A DNA stretch of 64,000 nt from Xenosphaeropsis pyriputrescens (Eukaryota > Ascomycota > Leotiomycetes > Phacidiales > Phacidiaceae): assembly GCA_022609375.1 (NCBI GenBank), contig JAGKQE010000017.1:186001-250000 (forward strand). The letters run 5' to 3'. Below, in pieces: positions 36,948-49,395 of the stretch. The notes below the pieces were generated by a model, which was given only the letters and a program-made list of their open reading frames with translations, was not told the DNA's origin and did not search any database. Numbering within the stretch: the stretch's first letter is position 1; the number at the start of each line of letters is the position of its first letter. Position numbers and translations under genes: made by a program.

Positions 36948-38039
36948 CGCCTCATCATGCCCATCGCATTCTATCTATTCATCACGATGATTCAAGTCTT
37001 CAGCTACTAGCTTTCATTGGATTACCCTTGTTCACTCTGGACGCGCCGAGCACCTTCGGGACAGGCTCGCGGGCACTTACGTTGAGGCTTGTCATCCCGC
37101 TCAAGCAACTCGACATTTAAGAACAGACTTTCAGGTAGCTACGCATGTGTGGCACCGATCCAGCTCTACTCTTCTCCCACACTCGCAATGGCTCCGACCA
37201 AGCGCTGCGTTACACAGCCGTCAGAACCGGCCCGCTGTTACACCAAACGCTCGCGGCAGCCTCCACCAGCTGCAGGACGCATGGGCGGGCCTCTCTTCGT
37301 CCAACGCCATACACGCTTCCTCGTGCTTCGCGGTCTGCGGGATGGGATGTGATTGGATGGGATGTATGGGTAGTCTAGTGTAGCACGATGAGGAAATATA
37401 CGTTGTTCCGGAATCATGCGCCATGAATGTGGAAAGGGGCTTGCGTGTGTTGTTCGGCGATACGGTGATGGTAACATGTGATTCGCGTGAACATGGACAT
37501 GAACCTCATGAACCTCTCACCCCCGCTGTTTCTGCGTGTTCGGCACACTTCGTCCTCGTCGATCGTGGAGTAAGCCCCAAGTGTTCAAATGAGAGGGAAG
37601 TAGTATTCGAAGTTTTTCTGCGCGGCAGATTGTGGATATCGACACGCATCGATCAGAGACGACAGTGGCCCGCAGATGAGTGACGAGTCATGGGGAATGC
37701 AGACAGCCTTTGGCGTGCCCCATCCCTTACCTCCAACCAAGGGGCTCGTCGAAGAATTTCATCTGGCGTGATGGTCTCCACAGCCATCTGCGAAGCTTTG
37801 CGCAGAATACTTCTCCGCATTATAGACATACGGGTACATACCTGAGTAGTGGAGTGGCTATTTTGGGAATCCTGTAGGCTTACGTACTCTACAGCGTCTC
37901 GGTATCACGTCAGATTGGATATTCATCTAGTTCATTGAGCGCTACGTGACTACAGTCGCGCCCTTCAAACATGTACTCATAATTCGTAAATCGTCCATCA
38001 CTCAACTCAACCTAACCCAATACGCCATACCATAGCAAA
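36948..38039. other. convergent intergenic, zinc-finger gene / DUF3292 gene
   Basis: About 1.1 kb between 3' ends. Overlapping frames of 60-90 codons in all phases between 37089 and 37680 reflect locally higher GC, not a gene that I can support. Confidence 0.5.
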
Positions 38040-40083
38040 TTACCAAGCAACCTGCCACTTGACATCGCTGAAGCCCACAATCTGGCTGAAGAGCTGATCG
38101 CGCGCCTGCAGAGACTTGATTAGCACCTCCCTCTGCACACCCTTCATCCCCTTATTCTCCACAACAAGTCTCAAATCCTCGCCCTGCGCGCTGCCCAAGC
38201 TCCTCTTCACAACCCTATTGACCTTTTCGAGCTTGACGATGTCGCCGTACTCACAACCCCACAACTCCTTGTGGCCCACGGACGAGAAGAAACGCAGCCC
38301 CGCACCACTCAACGTGATCTTGCCGGCGCGATTGCCGAGCGACCCGCTGTATTCGCCACGGATGGTGCTGCGCGACACATGCGTTGAGACGGGCGAGATG
38401 GGCTGGCCGTCCTTGGTGGTTGGCGGACCGCGGTAGCCCATGGGGTCTGGGCGGCCGTGCGAGATCTGCGCTTCCGTGAGAGAGGCGTTGGGGGTGTTGG
38501 CGACGTTGTGTGGTCTGTATGTGGCGCCTTCGCTCTGGAGGGCGCTGATGGACCATTCGGCGTGCGTGGGAATGCCCCAGAATAGCCATCTGGTGGGCGA
38601 GGCGAGAAGGCGGTACTCGGGGAGGCGCGAGGAGATGGGGAAGAGGAGGAAGAAAGTGATGCCCATCAAGAGCGTGGATGCGCGGACTAGGATTGCAATG
38701 GGGACGAATGTGAGGATAGGAAGGAGGAGGGCAAGGTAGGAGATCGTGTAGGTGGTGCGTTTAGGAGCTCGCCATTCATAGAAATTTCGTAGCACTTCCA
38801 TTAGGTTGGCCAGATCTGCTAGCTGTATGAGAGCCCAGGGGCCAAGTTCTGCGATGAGCTCCTCTTGCCATTGCTTGTCGCCCTTCTTCTCAATGAACTC
38901 TGGTAGGGACATCGCTGTTTCTTCAAGAAGCTCTGTGCGAATTATGTCTTTGCGAAGATCTTCGATGGTAGGTCCTCTAAAGCGGCGGTGCATTACGAGG
39001 TATAAAAGGCCTGCAATCTGTTCCAAGTTAGCTTTGCGTTGGGCTCGCAGAGGTCATACTCACTGATCCGGGCATAATCATATCGAACGTCCAGAGCGTT
39101 GTGAATGCGATTAAGTATGCCAAAGTAACGTAAGGATGTTCCCATCGATAGATTTTGCGAATTGACATAGCAAGTCCTTGAAGTGGTCCCGAAGCTATAA
39201 TGAGCCTCTCAACACATGGCATAACCATATTCTTGTCCGGCATCGCTGGCGGATCACTAGTATATCCAATATACTGAGCACCGTACTCTTCGGCGTAGAA
39301 TCTCGCCATCTATTGATATCAGAATAAGGGACCATGCCAAGTGCACAAAGACAGCAGAGGGATCAAAGGTCAACTTACGTTATTCGTATATCCCTCCCAA
39401 TCCATTTTCCGCGTACCATCCGGCAAAGTTCTCTCGAAGTCCTTCTTGGTCATCTTGGGAACGCTATGATCAGGTAGCTTCCTGATCTTCATGACATGTC
39501 TATCAATAGTCCACCTGACAAACATATCATGCCTCTCCCTAACCAATCTGTCCACCTCCTTGATAGCCAACAACCTCTCCGTCTCGGAGCTAGCCACCCG
39601 CACGGCATCATGTGCCTTAACCAGCTTAACCTCTCGGCCATGACTGATCTCCTTGGCGGCTATATTCGCAGCGACCTGTTGCCCACCCTCAGCGGAGCCC
39701 TTCGAAGAGACAGTCTCCTTGGGATGGTGTAAGAAGTCTTTGGCAGTGTGGCTCTTGACGCTGGGCTGCTCTGTGACGAGACGGTCCTCGGAGCACGTGT
39801 CGGGGGCATCTGCAAGGACGGGGCCCGGGGGCGCGGTATCGGGTTGCTCAGAGATGTGGAGGATCTTCTTGGCCTTGATGGAGAAGCGCTCGCGCTTGGA
39901 GAGGTGCGAAGTGCTTTCGTCGTCGCCTTCGCTGAAGCCCGAATCCGAGGGCTCAGAGGGCCGAGTTTTTTCCTTGACAAGAAGGACCTCTCCTTCATTG
40001 TTGATTTTGGCTCGGTCGAGGACTATTTCGCTCGAGGCCTCTGGGTGAGGATCCCTCTTTATGCTGTTCACGAGGGCAGACAT
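38040..40083 (-). CDS. DUF3292 membrane protein with GRAM/PH-like C-terminus
   Basis: Fungal family of unknown function. Exons 40083-39379, 39309-39064 and 39017-38040; 642 residues, each junction in phase 0. Residues 1-160 are charged and low complexity (SDSGFSEGDDEST, KRERFSIKAKK). A conserved block follows: RWTIDRHVMKIRKLPDHSVP, LPDGTRKMDWEGYTNN, then ARFYAEEYGAQYIGYTSDPP. Membrane segments: YVTLAYLIAFTTLWTFDMI in exon 2, and a close pair in exon 3 (ISYLALLLPILTFVPIAILV and LLMGITFFLLFPIS). The last 100 residues (GKITLSGAGLRFFSS through IVGFSDVKWQVAW) look like a beta-rich GRAM or PH fold ending in a helix. A membrane protein with a lipid-binding-type domain is an inference from this pattern. 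Confidence 0.82.
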
Positions 40084-41692
40084 CGATGCTGGACGCGAGG
40101 ATTGACAAGGTAGGATTAAGCAGAGGTGATCATCAACGAAGACAATTGTTTGGGCAATGCTTCAGATCGAATGACAAGGTAGAGAGATTTATGCATGGAT
40201 GAATGGGTGAATGAGTTGGATGAATTTGGTGAATTGGATTAATGGGATGGAGTGATATGGTCTCGTCATTGGCGCAAACCCGGTTTCGATGACTTTACAT
40301 TGCGCGTAGAGGACCCTTTTACAGTATGACGTTACTTACTTACAAACCTTACAACCTTACCTTACTCTACCTTGGGATATATTCTACTCTAATCTGTACA
40401 TAGTAGGGAGGTAGAGTAGTCTATTCATAGTGCAAGTAGAATAAGTGCATGAATGAATGAATGAATAAATAAATAAGTAAATGATCTCATCTGCGGTGCG
40501 GATCATGTTCTCCGGACAGCATCATCAATGATTCTATTACTTATCATTTTTTAGTGGCGCGAGATACCCTGATAGTACATAGAATAGATGATGATTACAT
40601 TCCCTTCATAGCCATCTCAAGCCGATGCACTCTCTTACTTACTCTCCCTCTCCCATTCTCCCATTCTCCCTCTCCCTCTCTCTTTCTGGTATATTGATAT
40701 ATTATTATAATTGCCTAGATAGGTAAGTAGACCCTGTCCTCCACTCCACTTCCCAACCCTGCAGACGTCACCTCACATCTGACAAAAGTGCCGGGGTCGG
40801 GGTCTCCAGCTTTTGTTTTGTTTTGTTTTGACGGCTGAGAGGTGAGAGGGTCCTGCCACGCTCTTGGTATGCGTACTAAGTACAAGTACGTACCACGCAC
40901 AGTGCTCGGCCTGTCGTCGGCCCCGCAGATCGCCCGGGTCGGTGAGACGCTAAATGCCATCTACGAGTGAGAGAGCTACGTAGTACAGCTGGGCCGAGCA
41001 AACCATGCCCATTGCTAAAGTTGACAGGATATTGTCACGACATCAAGCAAGAAAGATGCCCCTTTAATGATAAATCTACCAAAGATGAATAATGGTATTT
41101 GATAAGCAGCAGAATATTCGTAAAGCTATATAATGGTATATCGTCGCACAAAGCAGTCCGGCAGTCCAGCAGCCCAGTAGCCCAGCAACCAAGCAACCTC
41201 ACCCAGCAAAGCCTCAAGACACATCCCTCCCCAGCATGTATGCCATGCCATGTCCCCATCCATAACCCCAAGGCGCGTCGTGCGTTACCGAAATCTCTCA
41301 AGAGACATGACACACAAGAGATATCCGACGCCAACAGATCATCGGAAAAGGCAAAAATACCTCCCACCACCACCCAAATCCTTAACAAGTGCCGCCACAG
41401 AAGCCCCTAAACCCCCTCCCTTTCTTTTCGCCCACAAATCTCTATTGTAAAAGGGCCCCATCTGGATATATATATATAAGGGAAACAAGGAGATTCGAGG
41501 AAGAACAAATCAAAATGAAACAAATCAAAACAAAAGGCCGCGAATGCAAATGAAAAGTGTGATTCGGTGAACATTAGAATCCAATTGGTATCATATAACC
41601 CTCATAAGTGATCAAAAAGAGAGAAGGGGAAAAAAACCAGACAAGAGAAAGTAAAAGGACAAGGAATCGAAGCAAAGGGTTCGTGGCCTAAT
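40084..41692. other. intergenic with simple repeats, DUF3292 5' / RING-PH-VWA 3'
   Basis: About 1.6 kb between two minus-strand genes. It holds tetranucleotide GAAT/AAAT runs near 40450-40485, TCTC-rich tracts near 40630-40690, a TTTTG run at 40812-40830 and a CAGCCCAG-type tract at 41155-41210. No gene supported. Confidence 0.5.
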
Positions 41693-44600
41693 CTAAGACT
41701 CCTCGCGAATCCCCTCATTGTTTTCCTCTCTCCACTCGCGGCTATTGGCTGTCAACTTCTTGATGCCAGCAACGCGACCAGCCCACAGGCTCTCGACTGG
41801 TGTGCGGAATGTGTAGCCTCGCTGACTAGCAATTACCCCAATTGCTTGTAAGACCGCCTTTCGGGAATCGCGACCAAAGACCGCGGGGTGGTTGATCCAT
41901 TCGAGACTGGCCTCAAGTTCCGCATCTAGGGCGGACACAGTGACAGCGTCGATGCCGTTACCAGGGGTAATAGAGAGAGCGTCATTCGAGGGAGCACGGG
42001 GAATTCTTGAGATTGAAGGTGGAACCGAGGTGTGTGCTGAGCTTGGAGAAGGGGTACGGCGACGTTCTGGGGTTGTGGATGTCGGAGAAACGCCGTCATT
42101 GTTAGCTTGTCCTGGGAGGGAAGGAAGCTTAGAGGTTGGAGGGGGCACTGGCGGGAGTCCTCCTTTGCCAAGTCCTTTGAGAATAGAGCGTGTCTCGTTA
42201 AGTAGATGTTGAGCACGGTCATGTTGGCCGCGACCAACCAGAGTAAGTGCTCGAGTGAGCATATCGGAAGTCAGCAGCTCCATGCGGCGCTGAACAACAC
42301 TTGGATGCGGAGGGATAGGTGGAGAAGTGGACCAGCTTGAGTTGGACTTCTTGTTTGAAGACATGGGGAGCATGGTTATCGCAAGAAGCGATGGGCGAGG
42401 CATGTTAGTGAGGGTACCATCGCGGAGGATATCCCCCCAGCTGAGATCTGCCTGGATGAGCGGAAGTTCCTCAACGGATGTTGGACGCGGATCTTCGGAA
42501 TCCATTGGACCGCCGTAAGCCTCAAGACCTGAGACTATGGAGTCCCAGGGATCTTGCGGTAGGACCTCTGGAGAGCCAGTGTCGGGAGCGATCACGAGCT
42601 GAACAAGAATGTCTCTCTTGTCGCCAAAGCGAAGATCACCCAACGAAGCCTCGGCATCTCTGCCAGTAGCACGTTTTGTGATCTGCAGCGCTCCGCTAAT
42701 CTTCACGAATTTCGCGGGTGATCCCTCTGGCAGGCGAAGCTTCAACTTAACATTCTGGTGAGACATGGTCTGCAAGGCTCCGAGACAGCCAGCAAGACAT
42801 TCACGGAGCATCATCCAGTCCTTAACATACGTGTAGGAGGCCTTTGTGCGAGTGGACAATTCGATCATGGTGTCTGGCTTGTGGGTCATTCCGAGACCAA
42901 AGGAATGAATGGCGATTCTATCAATGTCAGTATATGGAGCCCCACAATATCTCGGATGAACTCACTTGGCAGCTTCAGCTCTTGAAACCACAAAATCGAC
43001 ACTGTCGGCATCCGAGGTTGACGAGTCGCTGATAAGGAGAATTGTCGCAATTGGGTTGTTCGATTTGCGCTGCATTAGCAGATCCATAGCCACATTGGCT
43101 CCCTCTACGACATCAGCACGATGACTCTTCTGACCAACTGGTCGTATTGAAGCCATCACGTTCGACCAGCCGGCCCAAGTCTTGGTCGTCATGCCAACCA
43201 GGGGCACACCGCCGCCACTTGAGCCAAACGTCACCAAACCCATACGGTCTCTCTCACCAAGATTCTGGACCATAAATCTGAGCGCATCGCGTACAAGGCT
43301 CATCTTCACACCTTGCATGGATGAGGAGACCGGAATGACCACAACAATATCAATCGGAACATGAACAGCTGCTGGAAGCCTAGAGTTTCTGGTAGTGTTG
43401 GTGTATTCCGTTGGTGCGGTGCTCGTTCTTCCAGCGCCCCAAGAGGAGGAGGACACAGAGTTGTTTCGTTGCGGTCCAGAGCTTCGGTGCCAATCCTCTT
43501 CGTCCATATCGGCGCCTTCACTGCCATAACCAGGACTTCGAACCGGAGAGTTCTCAATGGCGTTGAGGTCCATGAGTGCTTGCTGCCATAGTTTTAATTG
43601 GTTGCGGTTGTCGAATCGGAGGTGGAAAGAAGGAAGCTCAGCCACAGAAAGACTCAATGTCAATACGTTCTCATCTAAGGGCCTTAAATTAGATTGGGTG
43701 ATTTTCTCCGTCATTCCAGTGGGTGCTTTACCAGATCCAGTTTCGGTGACGTCGTTGAGATGTTTCTTGATGAGAATGGACCCTTTCAATGTGCATCTGG
43801 TTAGTCTTCTTTGAGCTCCAGGGTCGTCCCATTGCTGCGCGGGTGGCATTTTCTTCTCCTTGACGCAAATGAGCATTTCCGCGAAGAGGTAACACTCCAA
43901 TTCTTGCCATGATGACTTATCCTTGCCTACTCGGATTGTTCCATAGAGTCGAAGCTTGCCAAATCTGCCATGAATTAGTAAAAATTACACTCTCATTTCA
44001 ATGGATAGCTTGCCTTGAGAAGTCGAGACCATGCCAGTTCTCAACTCGAACTCGCAGACTTTCGGTGATTTCGTCCAAGACTTCGGGTGACTCGTATGGA
44101 TAGACATTTGGCGCACTCTGTGCTGGAGACGGTGGTCGCGCAAAGGTGTCTTCATTTCGTAGAGTTGGTAGGGATGGCGCGGTTTTCAAATCCTCTGGGT
44201 CTGGTTTCCAATTATTCTCGGCAACCTCGACTGTGATTAGACACGTCAAAGTCTGCTGTTGACGGGATCTAGTCAATGTTGGAAACTCGGATCTGACACT
44301 GACGGCCGGTGGTGGTATTGGGTTTCTCGTCATGCTCGTCCTTGGACTGACAAGATTGGCTTCCATGGCTTGTACATCGTAGTCATGTCTTCGCATTGGG
44401 CCACTCTGCGCAGTTTCTGCATATCCACCCGATGAGTGTGTAACAATTCCGGTCGCCTCGCTATCATTTCTGTGATGCGTATTCCGTGACGGTGCGCCAT
44501 AACGGTCTATACGGTCTCTGCTATCTCTGCTGTCTCTGTTGCTACTTCCCAGGCTGCTCTCACGTCCATCACGCTGTTGTCGTTGAGCGGATTCTCGGCT

Positions 44601-45629
44601 CCGGGGTCGCTCTCGTATGGTCTGGGAATCCCACGGTGTTGGCGTTGGTGCGGCTGTTGATCTGTGGTCGCTGACAGAGACTGATCGTACAATACTGCTT
44701 AGCTTCTCTATTTCAAACCAAAAAATATCAGCCACCGTCTGCTGTCGGGGTACCAACCAATGCTGTTCTTCCTCTCCTTACCAATATCCAATACATTGCC
44801 TCCTCGACTCGTATCCAATCCCAGTGGGGCGTTGCATGTCGGGCAATACTGCGAATCGAACTCCTTGATGTACTCATAAAAGCATGCCTCATGGGATACA
44901 TGAGCACATGAGAATTGGAGGATGCGTTCGCCGCGAAGGGTGTGCTCCAATGGTTCTTCGCATACGGCGCACTCGCTGCCAACAAATGTGCGCTCCCGAC
45001 GGGTTCGTGATCTTTCGGTGTCCAACATTCTTCCAGTCGTTCGAGTACCCGATCGGCTTGGTGGTGGATAGTCGGGAGTAACAACTCCTCTTCTCAATTC
45101 CTGGACCGACGAAGACCTTCGGAAAGGATTGCGAGAGACAATTGACGACAGTGAGGAGATGGAGGCTTCTGAATTGACAAGAAAATGGTTAGAAATTGAA
45201 GATTGGGCGGCCTTTCCTTTGAAGAGGTAGGGGATTTGAGAATTAAGGATTCAGGATTCAGGATTGATTGAATGTTGGGAATTGGGAATTTGGAATTGAG
45301 TATAGAGGATCGGGGACTACTCGGGAAGTAGAGCGCATCGACGATGATGTGGAGAGATGAGATATTATGGGCAAGGCAAGGAAAGTAGATTGAAGTGAAT
45401 GAAGCTGAAGCATACTCTTTTTTGGATATTCTGCAACGCGAGCTCCACTGGGAGCGTCCTTGCTGCTATGTCTTTGCCTCCTTGATGTCTCTGGCGAGTC
45501 GGCGTCGGCGAAAAGTCCAAGCTCATACAGCTGCGAAACCAAAGGTGTGTCCTGGAACTGGTTCTTCTTGGTGGACGTGGGGTTTAGAGTAGGAGGATGG
45601 ATTGGAGACGGGTGTTTCGACATGAACAA
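41693..45629 (-). CDS. RING-PH-VWA scaffold protein of the Far1/Ste5 type
   Basis: Five exons: 45629-45416, 45168-44782, 44707-44014, 43964-42966, 42917-41693; 1172 residues, phases consistent. An N-terminal polar segment leads to a C3H2C3 RING-H2 at about 138-187 (CAVCEEPLEHTLRGERIL..., FSCAHVSHEACFYEYI, CPTC). A long disordered Arg/Ser-rich linker follows, then a PH domain at about 433-565 beginning FGKLRLYGTIRVGK and ending LKLWQQALMDLN, then a VWA fold from about 635 to 830 (IDIVVVIPVSSSMQG, RMGLVTFGSSGG, TILLISDSS). The first MIDAS Asp is replaced, giving PVSSS. RING, PH and VWA in this order is the architecture of yeast Far1 and Ste5, which link the G-beta-gamma signal to MAPK or polarity. 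Orthology is inferred from architecture. The third intron (43965-44013) is GC-AG. Confidence 0.85.
43965..44013 (-). other. non-canonical GC-AG intron
   Basis: The donor reads AAG|gcaagc and the acceptor catggcag. Phase 2 joins the codon AG|A and restores the start of the PH domain (HGLDFSRFGKLRLYG). No GT donor nearby keeps the frame. GC donors with a strong AAG|GCAAG context are a known minor class. Confidence 0.8.
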
Positions 45630-45707
45630 CGATTACCCTTTATTTATTCCAATACATAAGGTAGGCTGGGGTCGGGGTCGGGGTTGGATGTGGGTGGAGG
45701 TGGAGTT

Positions 45708-45752
45708 GTAGGTGTAGGTGTAGATGTAGATGTAGATGTAGAGGGAGAGAAT
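45708..45752 (+). repeat. hexanucleotide array GTAGGT/GTAGAT
   Basis: Two to three GTAGGT units pass into four GTAGAT units. It is followed at 45781-45805 by a 7-base CTCGACT run on the same side. Confidence 0.85.
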
Positions 45753-46010
45753 ATGTACTTTTTCTCGTATCTCTTGTGTCTCGACTCTCGACTCTCGACT
45801 CTCGTCTCTCTACCACTCACACTTACCGTAGTGGGAGGGAGTGTTAAGTAAAGTAAGAGTAGTATGGAAGGGAACAAGGTAGTATGTTATGTATTGTGTA
45901 GGTAGTCGGGTGAAGGTAGGTGAGGTAAGTGAGGTAGGTAAGGTAGAATAGAATAGGTAGATGGACCGAGAATATCGGGGTTGAAGTTGGAGTTGAAGTC
46001 GAACTCAGAC

Positions 46011-46047
46011 TGACCATTGACCATTGACCATTGACCATCGGCCATTG
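46011..46047 (+). repeat. 8-base tandem repeat TGACCATT
   Basis: Three full TGACCATT units and two diverged ones. Confidence 0.85.
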
Positions 46048-46220
46048 ATATTGAACCTTGTCCTTTAGTCGTTAACGCCTCTCACTCTCTCTTCTCCCAC
46101 TCTTTTCTTTTGCCTCTCTCTCTCTTGCTTCCTTAAGGTTGGATGGACCCTTGTTGGAGTTGTACTTGTGCTTGTGCTTGGGTCAATTGTCTCACGGGCT
46201 ACTACTCTTCTTACAGAGAT

Positions 46221-46224
<4 letters not shown>

Positions 46225-46257
<33 letters not shown>

Positions 46258-46269
46258 AAGAGAGAGAGC
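46225..46269 (+). repeat. GA dinucleotide microsatellite
   Basis: AG/GA repeats interrupted once by an ACAGAGAAAG segment; the reverse strand reads as a serine/leucine run in short frames. Confidence 0.9.
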
Positions 46270-47145
46270 ATGAATAGCAGAGAGCCTTTTGAGATAGTGG
46301 GACTTCTCTTCTTCCAAGTGGGGCCTTAAGTTGGCTGGGGGGGGGAGAGACAGGTACTTAGAGGGGGAAAGGTTATGGTGGTGGTTGGGATGTACAAAGT
46401 ACATACTGTACTTGTACTTGTACTTGTACGTTTCTGTAGAGTGTAAGATGCATGCTCCGTAGTGAAGAGGGAGGGGGGAAGAATACAGGGGTAAGGGGGC
46501 GGGGGGATGAGTTTTGGGTGGAATTGATAGGGAAACGAGACAAATAAGAGTATCAATGAGAGGAGAAATACTTTGTTGAACAGGCTACTCATATGTACAT
46601 ATGCACATGTGTACATACAGGCAAAAATACAATACAAGTACATAGTAATATATGTATATATATACAGAGTTAAAGTGTACAAGTGGGTAAATATAAATGT
46701 AAATGACTACAACCACTCACTTCACCTCACTTCGATGGCGATCGCTTCCCTTGGGGCGTGTGCTATCCGCTCTCTTCAGAGCCAGGCCAGGTCAGGCCTG
46801 ACCAGGCACAACTTCCAGGGTACGTACCAAGGACCAAGGGTAGAGATTGTGTTTGCGACCGTGTACTTGTACATAGAATACAACACTTGAATTGTGGATT
46901 GATACTGTATGGGATGGGATAGGCTCAGCTCACGCGTGAGATGGGACATGTCAGTGCGTAATATGGTATGGTATGGTATGGTAGAGAGAGAGAGTGAGAG
47001 TGTAATAAGAGTGTAATAAGAGAGAAAGGGTTTGAATGGGAGAGGCATTTAAAGGTCCGCCGATGATCTATGTCTCATTTATCCGTTGATATGTACATGC
47101 ATTAATGAATGTTTTGTAAACAAATGGATAAACATGAACAAATAC

Positions 47146-47171
47146 ATATATATATATATATATATATATAA
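47146..47171 (+). repeat. TA dinucleotide microsatellite
   Basis: About thirteen TA units within a wider AT-rich stretch. Confidence 0.9.
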
Positions 47172-48090
47172 TAAATGTATCGGATAGATAAGTGTGCATG
47201 TCCCTTTCGCCGTCATACGTGTAACTGTCCCAACTACCATATTCCAACTCTACTAAATTGGGCATTATACAGGAAAAACGTGGATATCATGCATCCATCA
47301 CTCACTTGGATACACTACACTACACTACACTACTCACGGAGCAGGTCCATAAGGTAGTTCAAGATATATACACAGTCAAGAGCGGAGATCCAAGTCCATG
47401 ATGAATTCAAGCTCAACATGCATATATGCCCATGTATACATATACATATGTAACCAACAGAGGACTCCACAAGGCATATCATAAATCATTCATAGAATAC
47501 CCTATTATAATCCCCATCAGACTAGCAAGAAGAATAAGACGGCCTTTATATTGAAACCACTCTATTCTATATTCCATATACTTACACACTTGTTTATCCA
47601 AGTCAAGCTCAGGTGCCTCCTCCGCCTTTTTTTTCCATTCCTCCTTGTTACTACTAGGCCTAAGGGGCGAGTCTGTGTTTCCCGTATCCATCCATTACCT
47701 AAAGTAGTACTTTTTTTTCTCTTGGCTGATTTATGCATCTCTCACTTCCATGCCGTCGTCAAGGCTACTACTATGTACTACCCCAAGTGATCTGTGTAGT
47801 GTACGTATTACTGATACAGCATACGCACAGAATACATACATAGTACATATATTATTCGGACACAGGCAAATATCATCATCGACGAGCAGCAGCATCAAGT
47901 AACCAGCTCAGGCTTCGGATGAAAGACTGACAGGGGGAGGGAGAACTCTGAAGGATAGAGGATTCTATGAAGGAATGGGAGTTCGCCTACACCTTTTTCC
48001 CTGCTATTCGGGCGCGCCTCCAACACCCACAAGTACAAGTACAAGTACATACCTACTACGGTAAGTAACGCTCACGATTCCCCCAAAGCG

Positions 48091-48135
48091 TCGACCTCGA
48101 CCTCGACCTCGACATCTCGACATCTCGACTCGACC
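48091..48135 (+). repeat. CGACCT / CGACAT tandem run
   Basis: TCGACC units repeated three to four times followed by two TCGACATC units. Confidence 0.8.
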
Positions 48136-48337
48136 TTCTCTAGTCTCCTCCCTATGAATACCAGCCTCGAACCGTCAAAACTTTACCCAATTACCCAATT
48201 ACCCACTCCATTTCTGTCGAGCTAGCTTTGATTCCATGCTTGTATTCCTGACCCCTGGTCTCCTCCTTCTCTTCTCTCCTCTTTTCTTTTCTCTTCCCCG
48301 TTCGTTGATGCTATGAGGCCGGAGGGGGGCGTGTGTG

Positions 48338-48401
48338 AGGGCGAGAGCGAGAGCGAGGGCGATTTGCGCTTGTGCTTGTGCTTGTGTTTGTGCTTGTGCG
48401 T
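48338..48401 (+). repeat. GAGCGA and TGTGCT hexamer runs
   Basis: A GCGAGA run (48338-48361) is followed directly by a GCTTGT run (48367-48401), giving adjacent tandem hexamers of different sequence. Confidence 0.8.
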
Positions 48402-48960
48402 GGGGGAGAGGATTGTAATCTGCACGCACGAGCGAACTGTTGCGCTTCATCCGTGGCTTTTGTGTTCGAAGGGTTAGGTTGATGGGGGTTTGTTATCGAC
48501 TTGATGATTCATGTACTGTATGTACCTCATTCGTACTACTATGTGCATAGAATACATGTACAGTATGGACTACAGCTGTCAAGAACCCTTCCTATATGTC
48601 CAATGTATGTCTATATCTTGCATATCTACTCTGTGCATGCAAGCACATTGTGTATGTACATATAAACATACATGTATTTACATATACACAGTATCCGACT
48701 TTGTCGATTGAAATGCAGGTGAGCAGCCCTCTTCCTGCATAGAACGGACGCAGTCGCCAATTGGGATTCAACCGCATCGAACTTCTTCTTGCACATATCT
48801 CTTACGCACAGCATAACATGGCCAATTCCACAGCTATGAACAAGATTCTCCATCTTCTCTGCACATTGTCATCAGCTCCATCTCCCACGATAGAACCGAG
48901 TGGAGTCATGCCACCATCTGTTTTCCCAAGTATCATCCAGCAATCCACCTTGGTTCCCAT

Positions 48961-49041
48961 CTGTCATCTGTCATCTGTCATCTGACACCTCTCATCTCTC
49001 GTCTCTCGTCCCTCGTCCCTCGTCTCTCGTCCCTCGTCTCA
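48961..49041 (+). repeat. CTGTCAT and CTCGTCC tandem runs
   Basis: Three CTGTCAT units, then a CTCGTCTCTCGTCC-type run of about six units with T/C variation. Confidence 0.85.
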
Positions 49042-49340
49042 CTACCCGAACGTACCAGAAGCTCCAATCCCAAAAATAATAAAAATGCTGATGGCCTTTT
49101 CTACGCGAAAGGACGGGCAGGGTACGAACGGTGCAGCTTCAGCTCTGTCGTCGATCCCAGAGGTTTCACAACCCACGTTTCGAAATGTTCATTTGACACT
49201 CTGGCCATGCCATACCATGCCGTGCCATAAAATACTTGTTCTATGTACCTAAGTAATACCAACCATTGCCACGGGCAAAACCCACCCCTTTTTCTCCGCG
49301 CTGTCTCCGGAGGGGAAAAGAGAGGGGCAAGCAAGAAGAG

Positions 49341-49395
49341 GGAGAAGAAGGAGAAGAAGAAGAAGAAGAAGAAGAAGAAGAAGAAGAAGAAGAAA
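49341..49395 (+). repeat. GAA trinucleotide microsatellite
   Basis: About seventeen GAA units with two G-rich interruptions at the start. The opposite strand gives a spurious phenylalanine run in frames at 49101-49484. Confidence 0.9.
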
